This document shows, in pieces, positions 1-5,671 of a stretch of 5,676 nt of DNA. The stretch covers positions 1 through 5,676 of the forward strand of contig CAMEIK010000090.1 in assembly GCA_945918315.1 (NCBI GenBank), written 5' to 3'. The DNA is from an uncultured Clostridia bacterium. Lineage in GTDB: Bacteria; Bacillota; Clostridia; Oscillospirales; Oscillospiraceae. Each line of letters begins with the position of its first letter. Within the stretch, counting starts at the first letter, position 1. Made by a program: the position numbers and the translations under genes. The notes under the pieces were generated by a model that ran no database searches, had not been told where the DNA came from, and worked only from the letters and a program-made list of their open reading frames with translations.

Positions 1-81
1 CGAAAGGGAGTGGCGATAAAGGCGGGGATTCATCCGGATTTTGCTGTAACAGCGCACTTCAAATTGCCCTTATAACAGAAC
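1..81. other. Left-edge intergenic stretch without a supported gene
   Basis: No convincing gene is visible here. Plus frame 1 is open from the left edge to a TAA at 73-75 and could be the last 24 codons of a convergent gene, ending HFKLPL. That is too short to identify. The stretch ends just before a terminator that could serve both strands, which would suit a convergent gene end. It could equally be part of a dispersed intergenic repeat. A minus-strand ATG at 31-33 is open to the edge but has no Shine-Dalgarno site. Confidence 0.3.
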
Positions 82-116
82 AAGCCCCGATCCTCGGTGT
101 TGGAGGATCGGGGCTT
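82..116 (-). terminator. Rho-independent terminator, possibly bidirectional
   Basis: A perfect 14-bp inverted repeat (arms 82-95 and 103-116, AAGCCCCGATCCTC and its complement) encloses a 7-base loop. It starts 12 bases past the stop codon of the lipoprotein gene that ends at 129. On the minus strand the stem is followed by a moderately T-rich tail (TTGTTCTGTTATA). On the plus strand it is followed by TTTCGGGGTTTTCTTT, so it may also stop transcription coming from the left. The long GC-rich stem makes this a confident call for the minus-strand unit; the bidirectional role is inference. Confidence 0.88.
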
Positions 117-128
117 TCGGGGTTTTCT

Positions 129-899
129 TTACTTCTTGACGATGGAGGTGATGTGGGGGTTCATCCCTTCGTACCAATACAGGAAGCATTCCACATCCAC
201 GGTATCGCCCACATTCAGGGTGCCGACGGTGGTGTAGACATCGCTGTCAGTTCCGGTGAGATACACCTCAACGCAGAAGTTGTAGCTTGCGCCGTCCTTG
301 CTGAGGGTGAGGTAGATGTCATCGCCGGGCTCGTCGTTCTTGTAGGCAATGGCTTCCACGGTCAGACCGGTGAAGCTGGCCTTCTCATTCTGGTGCTCGA
401 GGATGGCGTCGGTGCCCAGCAGGTCGGTCAGATCGGCGGTTTCAGCAATGTAGGACCCCTCCAGCAGCTCGAAGGTGCCGTCCACGATCTCCACTTCGCC
501 GGACCACTCGGTCTTGACGCCGGTGACACGGATCTTGGCGCCGGGGACCAGCTTGGCGGCAGCTTCTTCGCTGCACTCCATGTTGTAGAGGAAGTAGGCG
601 CCGTCCTCACTCTGGGCGTAGACGGTGATCTGGTTGTTCCACCAGGACTGGGTAGCCTGGACATAGGTCTCCACGCAGACGGCGGTATCCATTTCGGCTG
701 CCACATACTCGGCGTGGGTCATGACGGTGCCCTCCGCTTCGGCGGGGCCGGTCTCGGAGGTGTCGGGAACCTCCTCGGTGACCTCGGGGGCGGCAGTGGT
801 CTCGGGAGCCGCGGTGGTCTCAGGGGCCTTTTCGGAAGCGCAGCCGGCGAAGGCGAGCACCAGGCTCAGAGCCAGCAGCATAGCAATCAGCTTTTTCAT
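129..899 (-). CDS. Secreted lipoprotein of unknown function with two OB-like repeats
   Basis: This 256-residue protein is predicted to be exported and lipid-anchored to the outer face of the membrane. Residues 1-19 form a lipoprotein signal peptide (MKK, hydrophobic core, FAG before Cys20). Residues 21-55 are a flexible Ala/Pro/Glu/Thr-rich linker with three APETTA-like hexads. The rest seems to hold two similar beta-rich units, about 73-147 and 174-255. Each has an aromatic/hydrophobic strand, a DGA-x-Y turn, then L-x-x-G-x-x-[IV]-x-V followed about five residues later by W or Y and then Gly. This layout recalls OB-fold domains of secreted bacterial proteins, but no binding residues can be named. 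The start is fixed by the signal peptide and by AAGGAGA (906-912) six bases upstream. The gene follows a sugar-importer operon by 82 bases, has its own likely promoter, and is closed by a strong terminator. Function is unknown; a link to the transporter is only suggested by position. Confidence 0.9.
   Translation of the reverse strand: MKKLIAMLLALSLVLAFAGCASEKAPETTAAPETTAAPEVTEEVPDTSETGPAEAEGTVMTHAEYVAAEMDTAVCVETYVQATQSWWNNQITVYAQSEDGAYFLYNMECSEEAAAKLVPGAKIRVTGVKTEWSGEVEIVDGTFELLEGSYIAETADLTDLLGTDAILEHQNEKASFTGLTVEAIAYKNDEPGDDIYLTLSKDGASYNFCVEVYLTGTDSDVYTTVGTLNVGDTVDVECFLYWYEGMNPHITSIVKK
774..827 (-). repeat. Three 18-bp tandem units encoding the APETTA linker
   Basis: Residues 25-42 of the lipoprotein read APETTA, APETTA, APEVTE, so three 18-base units stand in tandem. 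The first two are close at DNA level and the third has diverged. The segment lies just after the lipidated Cys20 and forms a low-complexity spacer, a common place for in-frame copy-number change. Confidence 0.7.
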
Positions 900-956
900 T
901 TTCGATCTCCTTACTTTGTGAAATCAGATTTCCCGCGCGCGCTTGCGCACAAGGGC

Positions 957-985
957 ATTATACACCACCGCTTTCGGCAAATCAA
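957..985 (-). promoter_or_regulatory. Sigma-A-type promoter for the lipoprotein gene
   Basis: On the minus strand, TTGATT (985-980) and a perfect TATAAT (962-957) are separated by exactly 17 bases. The -35 box overlaps the TGA stop codon (984-982) of the binding-protein gene. Initiation would fall near position 950, giving a leader of about 50 bases with the AAGGAGA ribosome site at its end. The leader includes a CG-alternating run (934-942) and a short dyad, GAAAT-CAG-ATTTC (920-932). The perfect -10 and ideal spacing support the call; the -35 is only 4/6. Confidence 0.6.
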
Positions 986-2580
986 TGGTTTTGGCGGCTT
1001 TTTCTTATCTTTTTTCCCTGCTCCAATGCCAGATATCCCAGGATTCCCGCCCAGCACAGGCCCAGAGCGGCCAGCAGGGTTTTTGCTTCCCTGGGCAGGG
1101 GGCCCAGGTCCGCCTTGCCGTTTCCGGACTGAATCTGGTCCAGACGGTACAGGGAGGTCATCTTCTCATAGAGGGCAGCGATGCTTTCGCTGTCCACCGG
1201 CTGCTTCCGGCGGGTAGCCTTGACCACCTCCTCGATGAGCTGCCCGGCGGCGGACCGGAGAGAAGCGGAGCCGTTGAACACTGGGGTCACAAAGGTATCG
1301 CCGGTATGTTCCAGCAGCAGCTTTGACGCGGCGATCTTCACATCATAGTGCTCGTTTCCGTCCTCTCCCGCCCGGGACAGGTAATCCCGGTATTCTTCGC
1401 TTTCCTGGGCCTTGGCGGTGACGGGAACGTAGCCCTCGGTGGCGGCATAGGCCAGCTGGACCTCATTGGTCAGCAAAAACTGAGCGAAGAGCCAGGAGGC
1501 CAGCACCTGCTGGGGGTCATTCTTGTTGAAGATACAGACCGAGGGGCCCTGGGAGATCATTTGCATATTGCTTGGGTCGAACTGGGGCACGGGCCGGACC
1601 ACCGTTTCAAATTCCACAAGCCGCTCCGGGCTGATGTCCAGCAGGGGGGCCCCGGAGCCCATCCAGGTGGCGCCGGCGGTGGAGTCCACGGCAAAGACGC
1701 ACTGCCCGGCGTTGAGGAAGTTGGCGGGGTAGCCGGAAATCTTAAAGGTGGAAAAGGCCCCGGACTTGGTGTGCTCCGCCGCGGTGAGAAGAAGCTGCCG
1801 GGTGGTGTCATGGAAGATCTGAATGTCCCCGGCGGCGGTGGCGTAGGGGGCGTTCAGCTGGTGAAGCTGCTGGATCATCATGTTGTCCGTGGACTTGTAG
1901 ATGAAGGGAATCATCACCTTCTGGCCGTTGAGCTTGTAGGTGCCGTCGGTATTTTTCGCCGCGGCGGCTTCGCTGACCTCCCAGATGAAGTCCCAGGTCA
2001 GAACCTCCGGCACCTGGTAGCCCAGGGCCTCCACAAAGTCCCTGTTGATGTAGCAGGCCTCCGTGGAGCGCATATAGGGAATGGCGTAGTGGGTTCCCCC
2101 GATGACGCACTCGTCTAAGAACTGGGGGATGATTTCCTGCTGGGTGGGGCCGTCAAAGCGCAGCGCGCTTCCTCCCAAGCCGTACCGGGGGTCGGCAAAG
2201 AGGCCGTCCAGAGGCACCACCGCGTCGGTGCCGGTGAGGTAGGTGGCGATGTGGTCCGGGTAGGTGATGCAGACGTTGGGAGTGGTGTTTGTGGCGATGT
2301 TGGTAATGACATCGTTGTAGATCCGGCTGTAATCGGTGTACAGCCGCAGATTTACGGTGATGTTGGGGTACAGCGTCTGAAAGTCCGCGATGGCCTGCTT
2401 GTAGATATTGGCCTGGGTCACGTTGGTGTCATTCTTGGCCCAGAAGGTGATCTCGTAGCTCCGGCTTTCGTCGAAGCTTTCCGGGATGGCGAAGGTAGCC
2501 TGCTCCCGGGCACCGTGGCAGCCGGACAACAGCCCGGTGAACAGCAGGGCGCAAAGAAGCAGGGAAATGATTTTTTTCAT
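982..2580 (-). CDS. ABC importer solute-binding lipoprotein (family 1), with C-terminal membrane helix
   Basis: This 532-residue protein is the extracellular solute receptor of the importer encoded just upstream. Residues 1-20 are a lipoprotein signal peptide ending LLSG before Cys21. Residues from about 42 (YEITFWAKND) to about 450 read as a family-1 binding protein of the UgpB/MalE type: an early beta strand, a helix over an IADFQTLYP segment, and a Thr/Asn-rich TPNVCITYPDHIATYL stretch typical of the first lobe. Unusually, after about 450 there is an extra tail with a hydrophobic helix at about 501-519 (LLAALGLCWAGILGYLAL) followed by GKKIRKSR, so the protein may be anchored at both ends. 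The start at 2580 is preferred over an upstream in-frame ATG at 2799 because it begins the signal peptide and has AGAGGAGG (2597-2590) nine bases ahead. It overlaps the preceding permease gene by four bases (ATGA). At 532 residues it is longer than the usual 400-450. The ligand cannot be told from the sequence. Confidence 0.92.
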   Translation of the reverse strand: MKKIISLLLCALLFTGLLSGCHGAREQATFAIPESFDESRSYEITFWAKNDTNVTQANIYKQAIADFQTLYPNITVNLRLYTDYSRIYNDVITNIATNTTPNVCITYPDHIATYLTGTDAVVPLDGLFADPRYGLGGSALRFDGPTQQEIIPQFLDECVIGGTHYAIPYMRSTEACYINRDFVEALGYQVPEVLTWDFIWEVSEAAAAKNTDGTYKLNGQKVMIPFIYKSTDNMMIQQLHQLNAPYATAAGDIQIFHDTTRQLLLTAAEHTKSGAFSTFKISGYPANFLNAGQCVFAVDSTAGATWMGSGAPLLDISPERLVEFETVVRPVPQFDPSNMQMISQGPSVCIFNKNDPQQVLASWLFAQFLLTNEVQLAYAATEGYVPVTAKAQESEEYRDYLSRAGEDGNEHYDVKIAASKLLLEHTGDTFVTPVFNGSASLRSAAGQLIEEVVKATRRKQPVDSESIAALYEKMTSLYRLDQIQSGNGKADLGPLPREAKTLLAALGLCWAGILGYLALEQGKKIRKSRQNH

Positions 2581-3440
2581 CCCTTGGTACCTCCTCTTGC
2601 CACGCCTGCCATAATCTTCTTGTGGAAGATGAGGAACAGGATAATGAGGGGCAGGGAGATGACCACCACCGCCGCCATCATGGCGGGGATGTTCTCCCGG
2701 CCGAAGCCGTTTTCCCGGATCTCCTGGATGCCGTTGGAGACAAGGTAGTAGTTGGCATCGTCGGTAATGAGCCGGGGCCAGACAAAGCTGTTCCAGCACT
2801 CGATGACCTTCAGGATGGTCACAGTGACAATGGTGGGCTGGCAGATGGGGATCATAACCTTAAACAGGTATTTGAGGTCCGAGGTGCCGTCCACCTTGGC
2901 GGCGTAGTACAGCTCGTCCGGGACCTGGGCAAAGTTTTCCTTCAGCAGGTAGATGTAAAACACCGAGGTCACCGAGGGAAGAATCAGGCCCAGGAAGGTA
3001 TTGCGCAGGTCCATGTCCGTGATGGTGACGAAATTCGTAATGACCACCAGCTCGCTGGGAATCATCATCAGGGACAGGAACAGGGTGAAGACCAGGTCCT
3101 TGCCGGGGAAGTTCAGCCGTGCAAAGGCAAAGGCCGCCAGCACCGTGACCATCAGCATCACCGCGGTGGTTGCCAGGGTGAAGATCACGGTGTTCAGGAA
3201 GTATTTTCCCAACGGCACCGCCCGGAAGGCCTCCGCGTAGTTGCTGAGGGTGGGGGAGAGGGTAAAGAGCTTGGGGATGTACTCGGCGTTGTAGGTTCCG
3301 TAGCTTTTGACCGAGGTCAGAAGCATCCAGTAAAAGGGGAACAGCACCAGCAGCGCCCAGAACACAAGCAGGGTGTACCGCACGGTTTTTCCTGCCCCGG
3401 ACCGGAGCCGGGCGCTCCGCTGTATTTTCTTGTAGTCCAT
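2577..3440 (-). CDS. Carbohydrate ABC transporter permease, MalG/UgpE type
   Basis: This is one of the two membrane subunits of the importer. With the start at 3440 it has 287 residues, normal for the family. About six membrane segments are visible, near 22-42, 83-107, 115-137, 146-166, 195-215 and 252-272. The cytoplasmic EAA loop that docks on the ATPase is at 178-202, reading YYAAKVDGTSDLK, then F-x-x-x-x-IP-x-x-x-P. MMIPSE at 125-130 and the early FPFYWMLLTSVK are also typical of MalG-like proteins. An in-frame ATG at 3455 would add five residues and overlap the previous gene by ATGA, but it lacks a good ribosome site. The ATG at 3440 has GAGGTG seven bases ahead and is preferred. The gene lies between the MalF-type permease and the binding-protein gene, with a four-base overlap with the latter. 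Family membership is secure; substrate is not. Confidence 0.94.
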   Translation of the reverse strand: MDYKKIQRSARLRSGAGKTVRYTLLVFWALLVLFPFYWMLLTSVKSYGTYNAEYIPKLFTLSPTLSNYAEAFRAVPLGKYFLNTVIFTLATTAVMLMVTVLAAFAFARLNFPGKDLVFTLFLSLMMIPSELVVITNFVTITDMDLRNTFLGLILPSVTSVFYIYLLKENFAQVPDELYYAAKVDGTSDLKYLFKVMIPICQPTIVTVTILKVIECWNSFVWPRLITDDANYYLVSNGIQEIRENGFGRENIPAMMAAVVVISLPLIILFLIFHKKIMAGVARGGTKG

Positions 3441-3447
3441 ATTCGGG

Positions 3448-3453
3448 CACCTC
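3448..3453 (-). promoter_or_regulatory. Ribosome site deciding the MalG-type permease start
   Basis: GAGGTG on the minus strand stands seven bases before the ATG at 3440-3438. It overlaps the TGA stop of the upstream permease gene, so ribosomes ending there could re-initiate. No comparable site precedes the alternative ATG at 3455. Confidence 0.6.
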
Positions 3454-4345
3454 ATACATAGTGGACGTGCTTCCGGCTGACCAGGAGGTTGATGACCGTG
3501 ATGGTGAGCACGATGGAAAACAGCACGATGGCGGCGGCGGAGGCATAGGAGGGGTAGCCTCCCGCGTTGCCGTAGAGCATATCGTAGACATAGCCCACGA
3601 TGGTGTTCATGCCGGCGGCGTTCAGGTCGGTGCCAAAGAGGGCCACCGCATCGGAGTAGGCCTTGAAGGCGCCGATGAAGCCGGTAATCACCAGATAGAA
3701 GATGGAGGGGGAGATCATGGGCAGGGTGATTTTCCGGAACATCCGGCCCCGGGAGGTGCCGTCCACCCGGGCGGCGTTGTAGTAGACCTGGCTCACCGAG
3801 GCCAGGGCGCTGGTGAGAATGAGGATTTTAAAGGGCATGACCACCCAGACGGTGTAAAAGCACAGCACGAACATCTTTGCCCAGTAGGGGCCGCCGATGA
3901 AATCGATGGGGGAGATGCCGAAGGCACCCAGCAGCAGATTCATGAGGCCGTCGGAGTAGGGAGTCTTCTTGAAGAGAATCATAAACACCAGACCCACCGC
4001 CAGGGTGTTGGTCACATAGGGCAGGAAGAACACCGTCTGGAACAGGTCCCGGAGCTTCTCAATGGAGCTGAGGGCCACGGAAATCAGCAGGGCGATTCCG
4101 GTGGACAGGGGCACCGTAATGACCACCAGGATCAGGGTGTTTTTGAGGGCCTGGAGAAAATAGGGGTCATGGAGCACATAGGAAAAATTGTAGGCTCCCA
4201 CCCCGAAATAGGTCTGGGACGCGGAGTTGTAGCCCTCCTCCACGGAGTAAACGAACACATCGATGAGGGGGTACACCAGAAACGCGCCCAGAAAGGCGAT
4301 GGCAGGTACCAGGTACAGCCAGCCCTTAAGGCTTTTGTTATCCAT
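3452..4345 (-). CDS. Carbohydrate ABC transporter permease, MalF/UgpA type
   Basis: This is the second membrane subunit of the importer, 297 residues. It starts MDNKSLKGWLYLVPAIAFL, the usual short cytoplasmic N-terminus and first helix of UgpA-like permeases. Membrane segments are visible near 10-34, 68-91, 103-125, 157-180, 213-232 and 270-288. The EAA coupling loop is at 188-213 (YYNAARVDGTSRGRMF, then ITLPMISP); the first Glu of the consensus is replaced by Asn190, which is tolerated in this family. An upstream in-frame ATG at 4390 would lie inside the ATPase gene and add 15 polar residues. The start at 4345 is chosen because GGGGAGGT (4358-4351) sits five bases ahead and the helix follows directly. 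It overlaps the end of the ATPase gene by eight bases, so the two are probably translationally coupled. It lacks the long periplasmic insertion of enterobacterial MalF. Confidence 0.94.
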   Translation of the reverse strand: MDNKSLKGWLYLVPAIAFLGAFLVYPLIDVFVYSVEEGYNSASQTYFGVGAYNFSYVLHDPYFLQALKNTLILVVITVPLSTGIALLISVALSSIEKLRDLFQTVFFLPYVTNTLAVGLVFMILFKKTPYSDGLMNLLLGAFGISPIDFIGGPYWAKMFVLCFYTVWVVMPFKILILTSALASVSQVYYNAARVDGTSRGRMFRKITLPMISPSIFYLVITGFIGAFKAYSDAVALFGTDLNAAGMNTIVGYVYDMLYGNAGGYPSYASAAAIVLFSIVLTITVINLLVSRKHVHYV

Positions 4346-5444
4346 TGCGGACCTCCCCGAACCGGATCCGCGCCCCGGTGTCCTGGTCAAACAGCAGGAC
4401 CTTGTGGGGCTTTAATCCGAAGCGCACCGTGTTGCCGGCAGGCAGGGACAGGTCCGACTGGACGATGGCCCGGAGGGTGGGGGTTTCGAGAGCGTCGTTT
4501 TCCGCCACGATGCTTACATCCCGGCCCATGACCTCCACGTTCCGCAGCCGGCAGCGGAGGGGCCCGTTGTCATCCGGCAGGAAGCCCTCGGGGCGGATGC
4601 CCACGGCTACCTCTCCATCCGGGGCGCCGGGGACGGGCAGTACCGGATCGGAACCAATGTACAGGGTTTCCTTTTGCACCTTTCCCCGGAACATATTGAT
4701 GGGGGGCGTACCAAGGAATTTGGCCACAAAGAGGTTTACCGGGTCGTCGTAAACCTGCTGGGGCTTGCCGATCTGCTGGACCACACCCGCCTGCATGACC
4801 ACGATCCGGTCGGAGATGCTCATGGCCTCCTCCTGGTCGTGGGTGACAAACACGGTGGTGATTCCCGTTTCCTTCTGGATGCGGCGGATTTCCTCCCGGG
4901 TCTGGAGCCGGAGACGGGCGTCCAGGTTGGAAAGGGGCTCGTCCAGCAGCAATACCTTGGGCATCTTCACCAGGGCCCGGGCGATGGCCACCCGCTGCTG
5001 CTGGCCGCCGGAAAGCTCGTTGGGCTTCCGGGCAAGGAGCATGTCAATCTGCACCAGCTTGGCAGAAGCCAGCACCCGTTCCTTCATCTGCTCCTTTGTC
5101 AGCTTGTCCGGGCCCTTCAGGTTCTCCAGAGGGAAGCGGATATTCTGCTCCACGGTCAGGTGGGGGTACAGGGCGTAGTTCTGGAAGACCAGGCCGACCC
5201 CCCGGTTCTCCGCCGGCAGGTCGGTGACATCGTCGGGTCCAAAGAAAATCCTGCCCGAGGTGGGCTTTTCCAGACCGCTGAGCATGTACAGCGTGGTGCT
5301 CTTGCCGCAGCCGGAGGGGCCCAGCAGGCCGATGAGTTCCCCGTCGGGAACAGTAAAGGTAAAGTCACTGACGGCCACGACTTCTTTCCCCTTTTTGTCC
5401 CGGGAGGGGAAAATTTTCGTCAGATGCTGCAATTCCACATTCAT
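4338..5444 (-). CDS. ugpC: Sugar-type ABC transporter ATP-binding subunit (UgpC/MsmK/MalK family)
   Basis: This 368-residue cytoplasmic ATPase powers the importer as a dimer bound to the two permeases. The nucleotide-binding domain shows every expected motif: Walker A GPSGCGKST (42-50), Q-loop FQNY with Gln88, signature LSGGQ (144-148), Walker B VLLLDEP with catalytic Glu169, D-loop SNLDARLR (172-179) and the switch His202. The C-terminal part (about 240-365), with MFRGKV and GIRPEG (282-287), is the regulatory TOBE/MalK-type extension that marks the carbohydrate subfamily and accounts for the length. The start at 5444 is preferred because AAAGGA (5458-5453) lies eight bases ahead and MNVELQHLTK is the normal opening. 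An in-frame ATG at 5453 abuts that site, and one at 5588 lies upstream of the predicted promoter. It is the first gene of the operon. The symbol reflects family resemblance; msmK or msmX would be equally fair, and glycerol-phosphate transport is not implied. Confidence 0.95.
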   Translation of the reverse strand: MNVELQHLTKIFPSRDKKGKEVVAVSDFTFTVPDGELIGLLGPSGCGKSTTLYMLSGLEKPTSGRIFFGPDDVTDLPAENRGVGLVFQNYALYPHLTVEQNIRFPLENLKGPDKLTKEQMKERVLASAKLVQIDMLLARKPNELSGGQQQRVAIARALVKMPKVLLLDEPLSNLDARLRLQTREEIRRIQKETGITTVFVTHDQEEAMSISDRIVVMQAGVVQQIGKPQQVYDDPVNLFVAKFLGTPPINMFRGKVQKETLYIGSDPVLPVPGAPDGEVAVGIRPEGFLPDDNGPLRCRLRNVEVMGRDVSIVAENDALETPTLRAIVQSDLSLPAGNTVRFGLKPHKVLLFDQDTGARIRFGEVRNG

Positions 5445-5452
5445 CCATATCA

Positions 5453-5458
5453 TCCTTT
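5453..5458 (-). promoter_or_regulatory. Ribosome site deciding the ATPase start
   Basis: AAAGGA on the minus strand is eight bases before the ATG at 5444-5442. It overlaps the first base of the alternative ATG at 5453, which it therefore cannot serve. The leader from the predicted transcription start is only about 33 bases. Confidence 0.65.
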
Positions 5459-5463
5459 CGGGT

Positions 5464-5475
5464 GGGTATTTCCAA
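5464..5475 (+). promoter_or_regulatory. Candidate operator half, GGGTATTTCCAA
   Basis: This 12-base sequence recurs in inverted orientation at 5529-5540 with one mismatch. It lies just downstream of the predicted start of the importer operon, where a bound regulator would block early elongation or open-complex escape. No known regulator motif is recognised, so the role is inference. Confidence 0.35.
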
Positions 5476-5483
5476 TTGTGTTC

Positions 5484-5512
5484 ATTATAGCATCCGTTTT
5501 CCCGGTGTTCAA
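5484..5512 (-). promoter_or_regulatory. Promoter of the ABC importer operon
   Basis: On the minus strand, TTGAAC (5512-5507) is followed after 17 bases by a perfect TATAAT (5489-5484). TGC directly before the -10 gives an extended -10 element. Initiation would be near 5477, leaving a leader of about 33 bases to the ATPase ATG. This looks like a strong sigma-A promoter that probably drives all four transporter genes, since no other promoter or terminator is evident between them. Confidence 0.75.
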
Positions 5513-5528
5513 GGCAAATCATGGTTTT

Positions 5529-5540
5529 TTGGAAATTCCC
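5529..5540 (-). promoter_or_regulatory. Candidate operator half, inverted GGGAATTTCCAA
   Basis: Read on the minus strand this matches the 5464-5475 element at 11 of 12 positions. It lies between the two divergent -35 boxes, about 11 bases upstream of the outward promoter. Centre-to-centre distance to its partner is 65 bases, near six helical turns, which would place both on the same face. Function is inference. Confidence 0.35.
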
Positions 5541-5550
5541 CGGCAGAAAG

Positions 5551-5579
5551 TTGACAGAAAAACCGCCAGCCGTTATAAT
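5551..5579 (+). promoter_or_regulatory. Perfect-consensus outward promoter
   Basis: TTGACA (5551-5556) and TATAAT (5574-5579) are separated by exactly 17 bases, a complete match to the sigma-A/sigma-70 consensus. Initiation would be near 5586, sending a transcript to the right out of the window. It is divergent from the importer operon promoter, with the two -35 boxes 38 bases apart. It may drive a neighbouring gene such as a regulator or an enzyme of the same pathway, but that gene is not in view. Confidence 0.82.
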
Positions 5580-5597
5580 CGGGAGCATATGTATCTG

Positions 5598-5614
5598 CGT
5601 TTGCCAAGGAAACG
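5598..5614 (+). other. Small hairpin in the outward leader
   Basis: CGTTT (5598-5602) pairs with AAACG (5610-5614) around a 7-base loop. It lies about 12 bases into the predicted outward transcript and overlaps a nine-codon ORF (5589-5618). With five base pairs it is weak, and it may be incidental. Confidence 0.3.
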
Positions 5615-5623
5615 ATAAATAGG

Positions 5624-5645
5624 AATTTAGCGGCTTCGCCGAATT
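5624..5645 (+). other. Imperfect hairpin AATT-TAG-CGGC-TTC-GCCG-AATT
   Basis: CGGC (5631-5634) pairs with GCCG (5638-5641) around a three-base loop. Outer AATT arms (5624-5627 and 5642-5645) could pair across a three-base bulge. There is no T-run after it, so it does not look like a terminator. It directly abuts the TTGACAR array and may be one unit with it. Confidence 0.4.
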
Positions 5646-5671
5646 GACAATTGACAGTTGACAGTTGACAA
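5644..5671 (+). repeat. Four-copy heptamer array TTGACAR
   Basis: Four exact-length tandem heptamers are visible: TTGACAA, TTGACAG, TTGACAG, TTGACAA, followed by TGATT at the window edge. Each contains the -35 consensus hexamer. The array may continue or end beyond the window. It resembles short intergenic repeats common in gut Clostridia, though that comparison is from memory and is not a search result. Confidence 0.8.

Noticed and set aside
495..532. LPxTG-type sortase signal at the end of the binding protein (residue numbers 495-532)
   Set aside because: The motif reads LPREA and lacks the Thr-Gly needed for cleavage; a plain membrane anchor is the simpler reading. Coordinates here are protein residues; the DNA lies at about 982-1098.
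153..1217. Plus-strand ORF of 354 codons across the lipoprotein gene and part of the binding-protein gene
   Set aside because: It runs through a predicted promoter and intergenic gap and through two genes on the other strand; no ribosome site or family resemblance supports it.
2581..2799. N-terminal extension of the binding protein to an upstream ATG
   Set aside because: The extra 73 residues lie inside the permease gene in another frame and would bury the clear signal peptide and lipobox that follow a strong ribosome site.
3461..4531. Plus-strand ORF of 356 codons antisense to the MalF-type permease gene
   Set aside because: It is an antisense shadow of a membrane-protein gene; the translation is rich in Gly, His and Asp without domain features.
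5489..5506. Possible catabolite-response (cre) site in the spacer of the operon promoter
   Set aside because: The AACG core is present, but several of the conserved flanking bases, including the leading TG and trailing CA, do not match.
4674..5618. Long plus-strand ORF of 314 codons antisense to the ATPase gene
   Set aside because: It mirrors the codon structure of a certain gene on the other strand, has no ribosome site or recognisable domain, and its low-complexity His/Gly/Gln-rich translation is typical of antisense reading in GC-rich DNA.
5589..5618. Nine-codon ORF MYLRLPRKR as a leader peptide gene
   Set aside because: Only a poorly spaced GGGAG precedes it, and the predicted transcript would start almost at its ATG. 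No run of regulatory codons is visible, so it is noted but not called.
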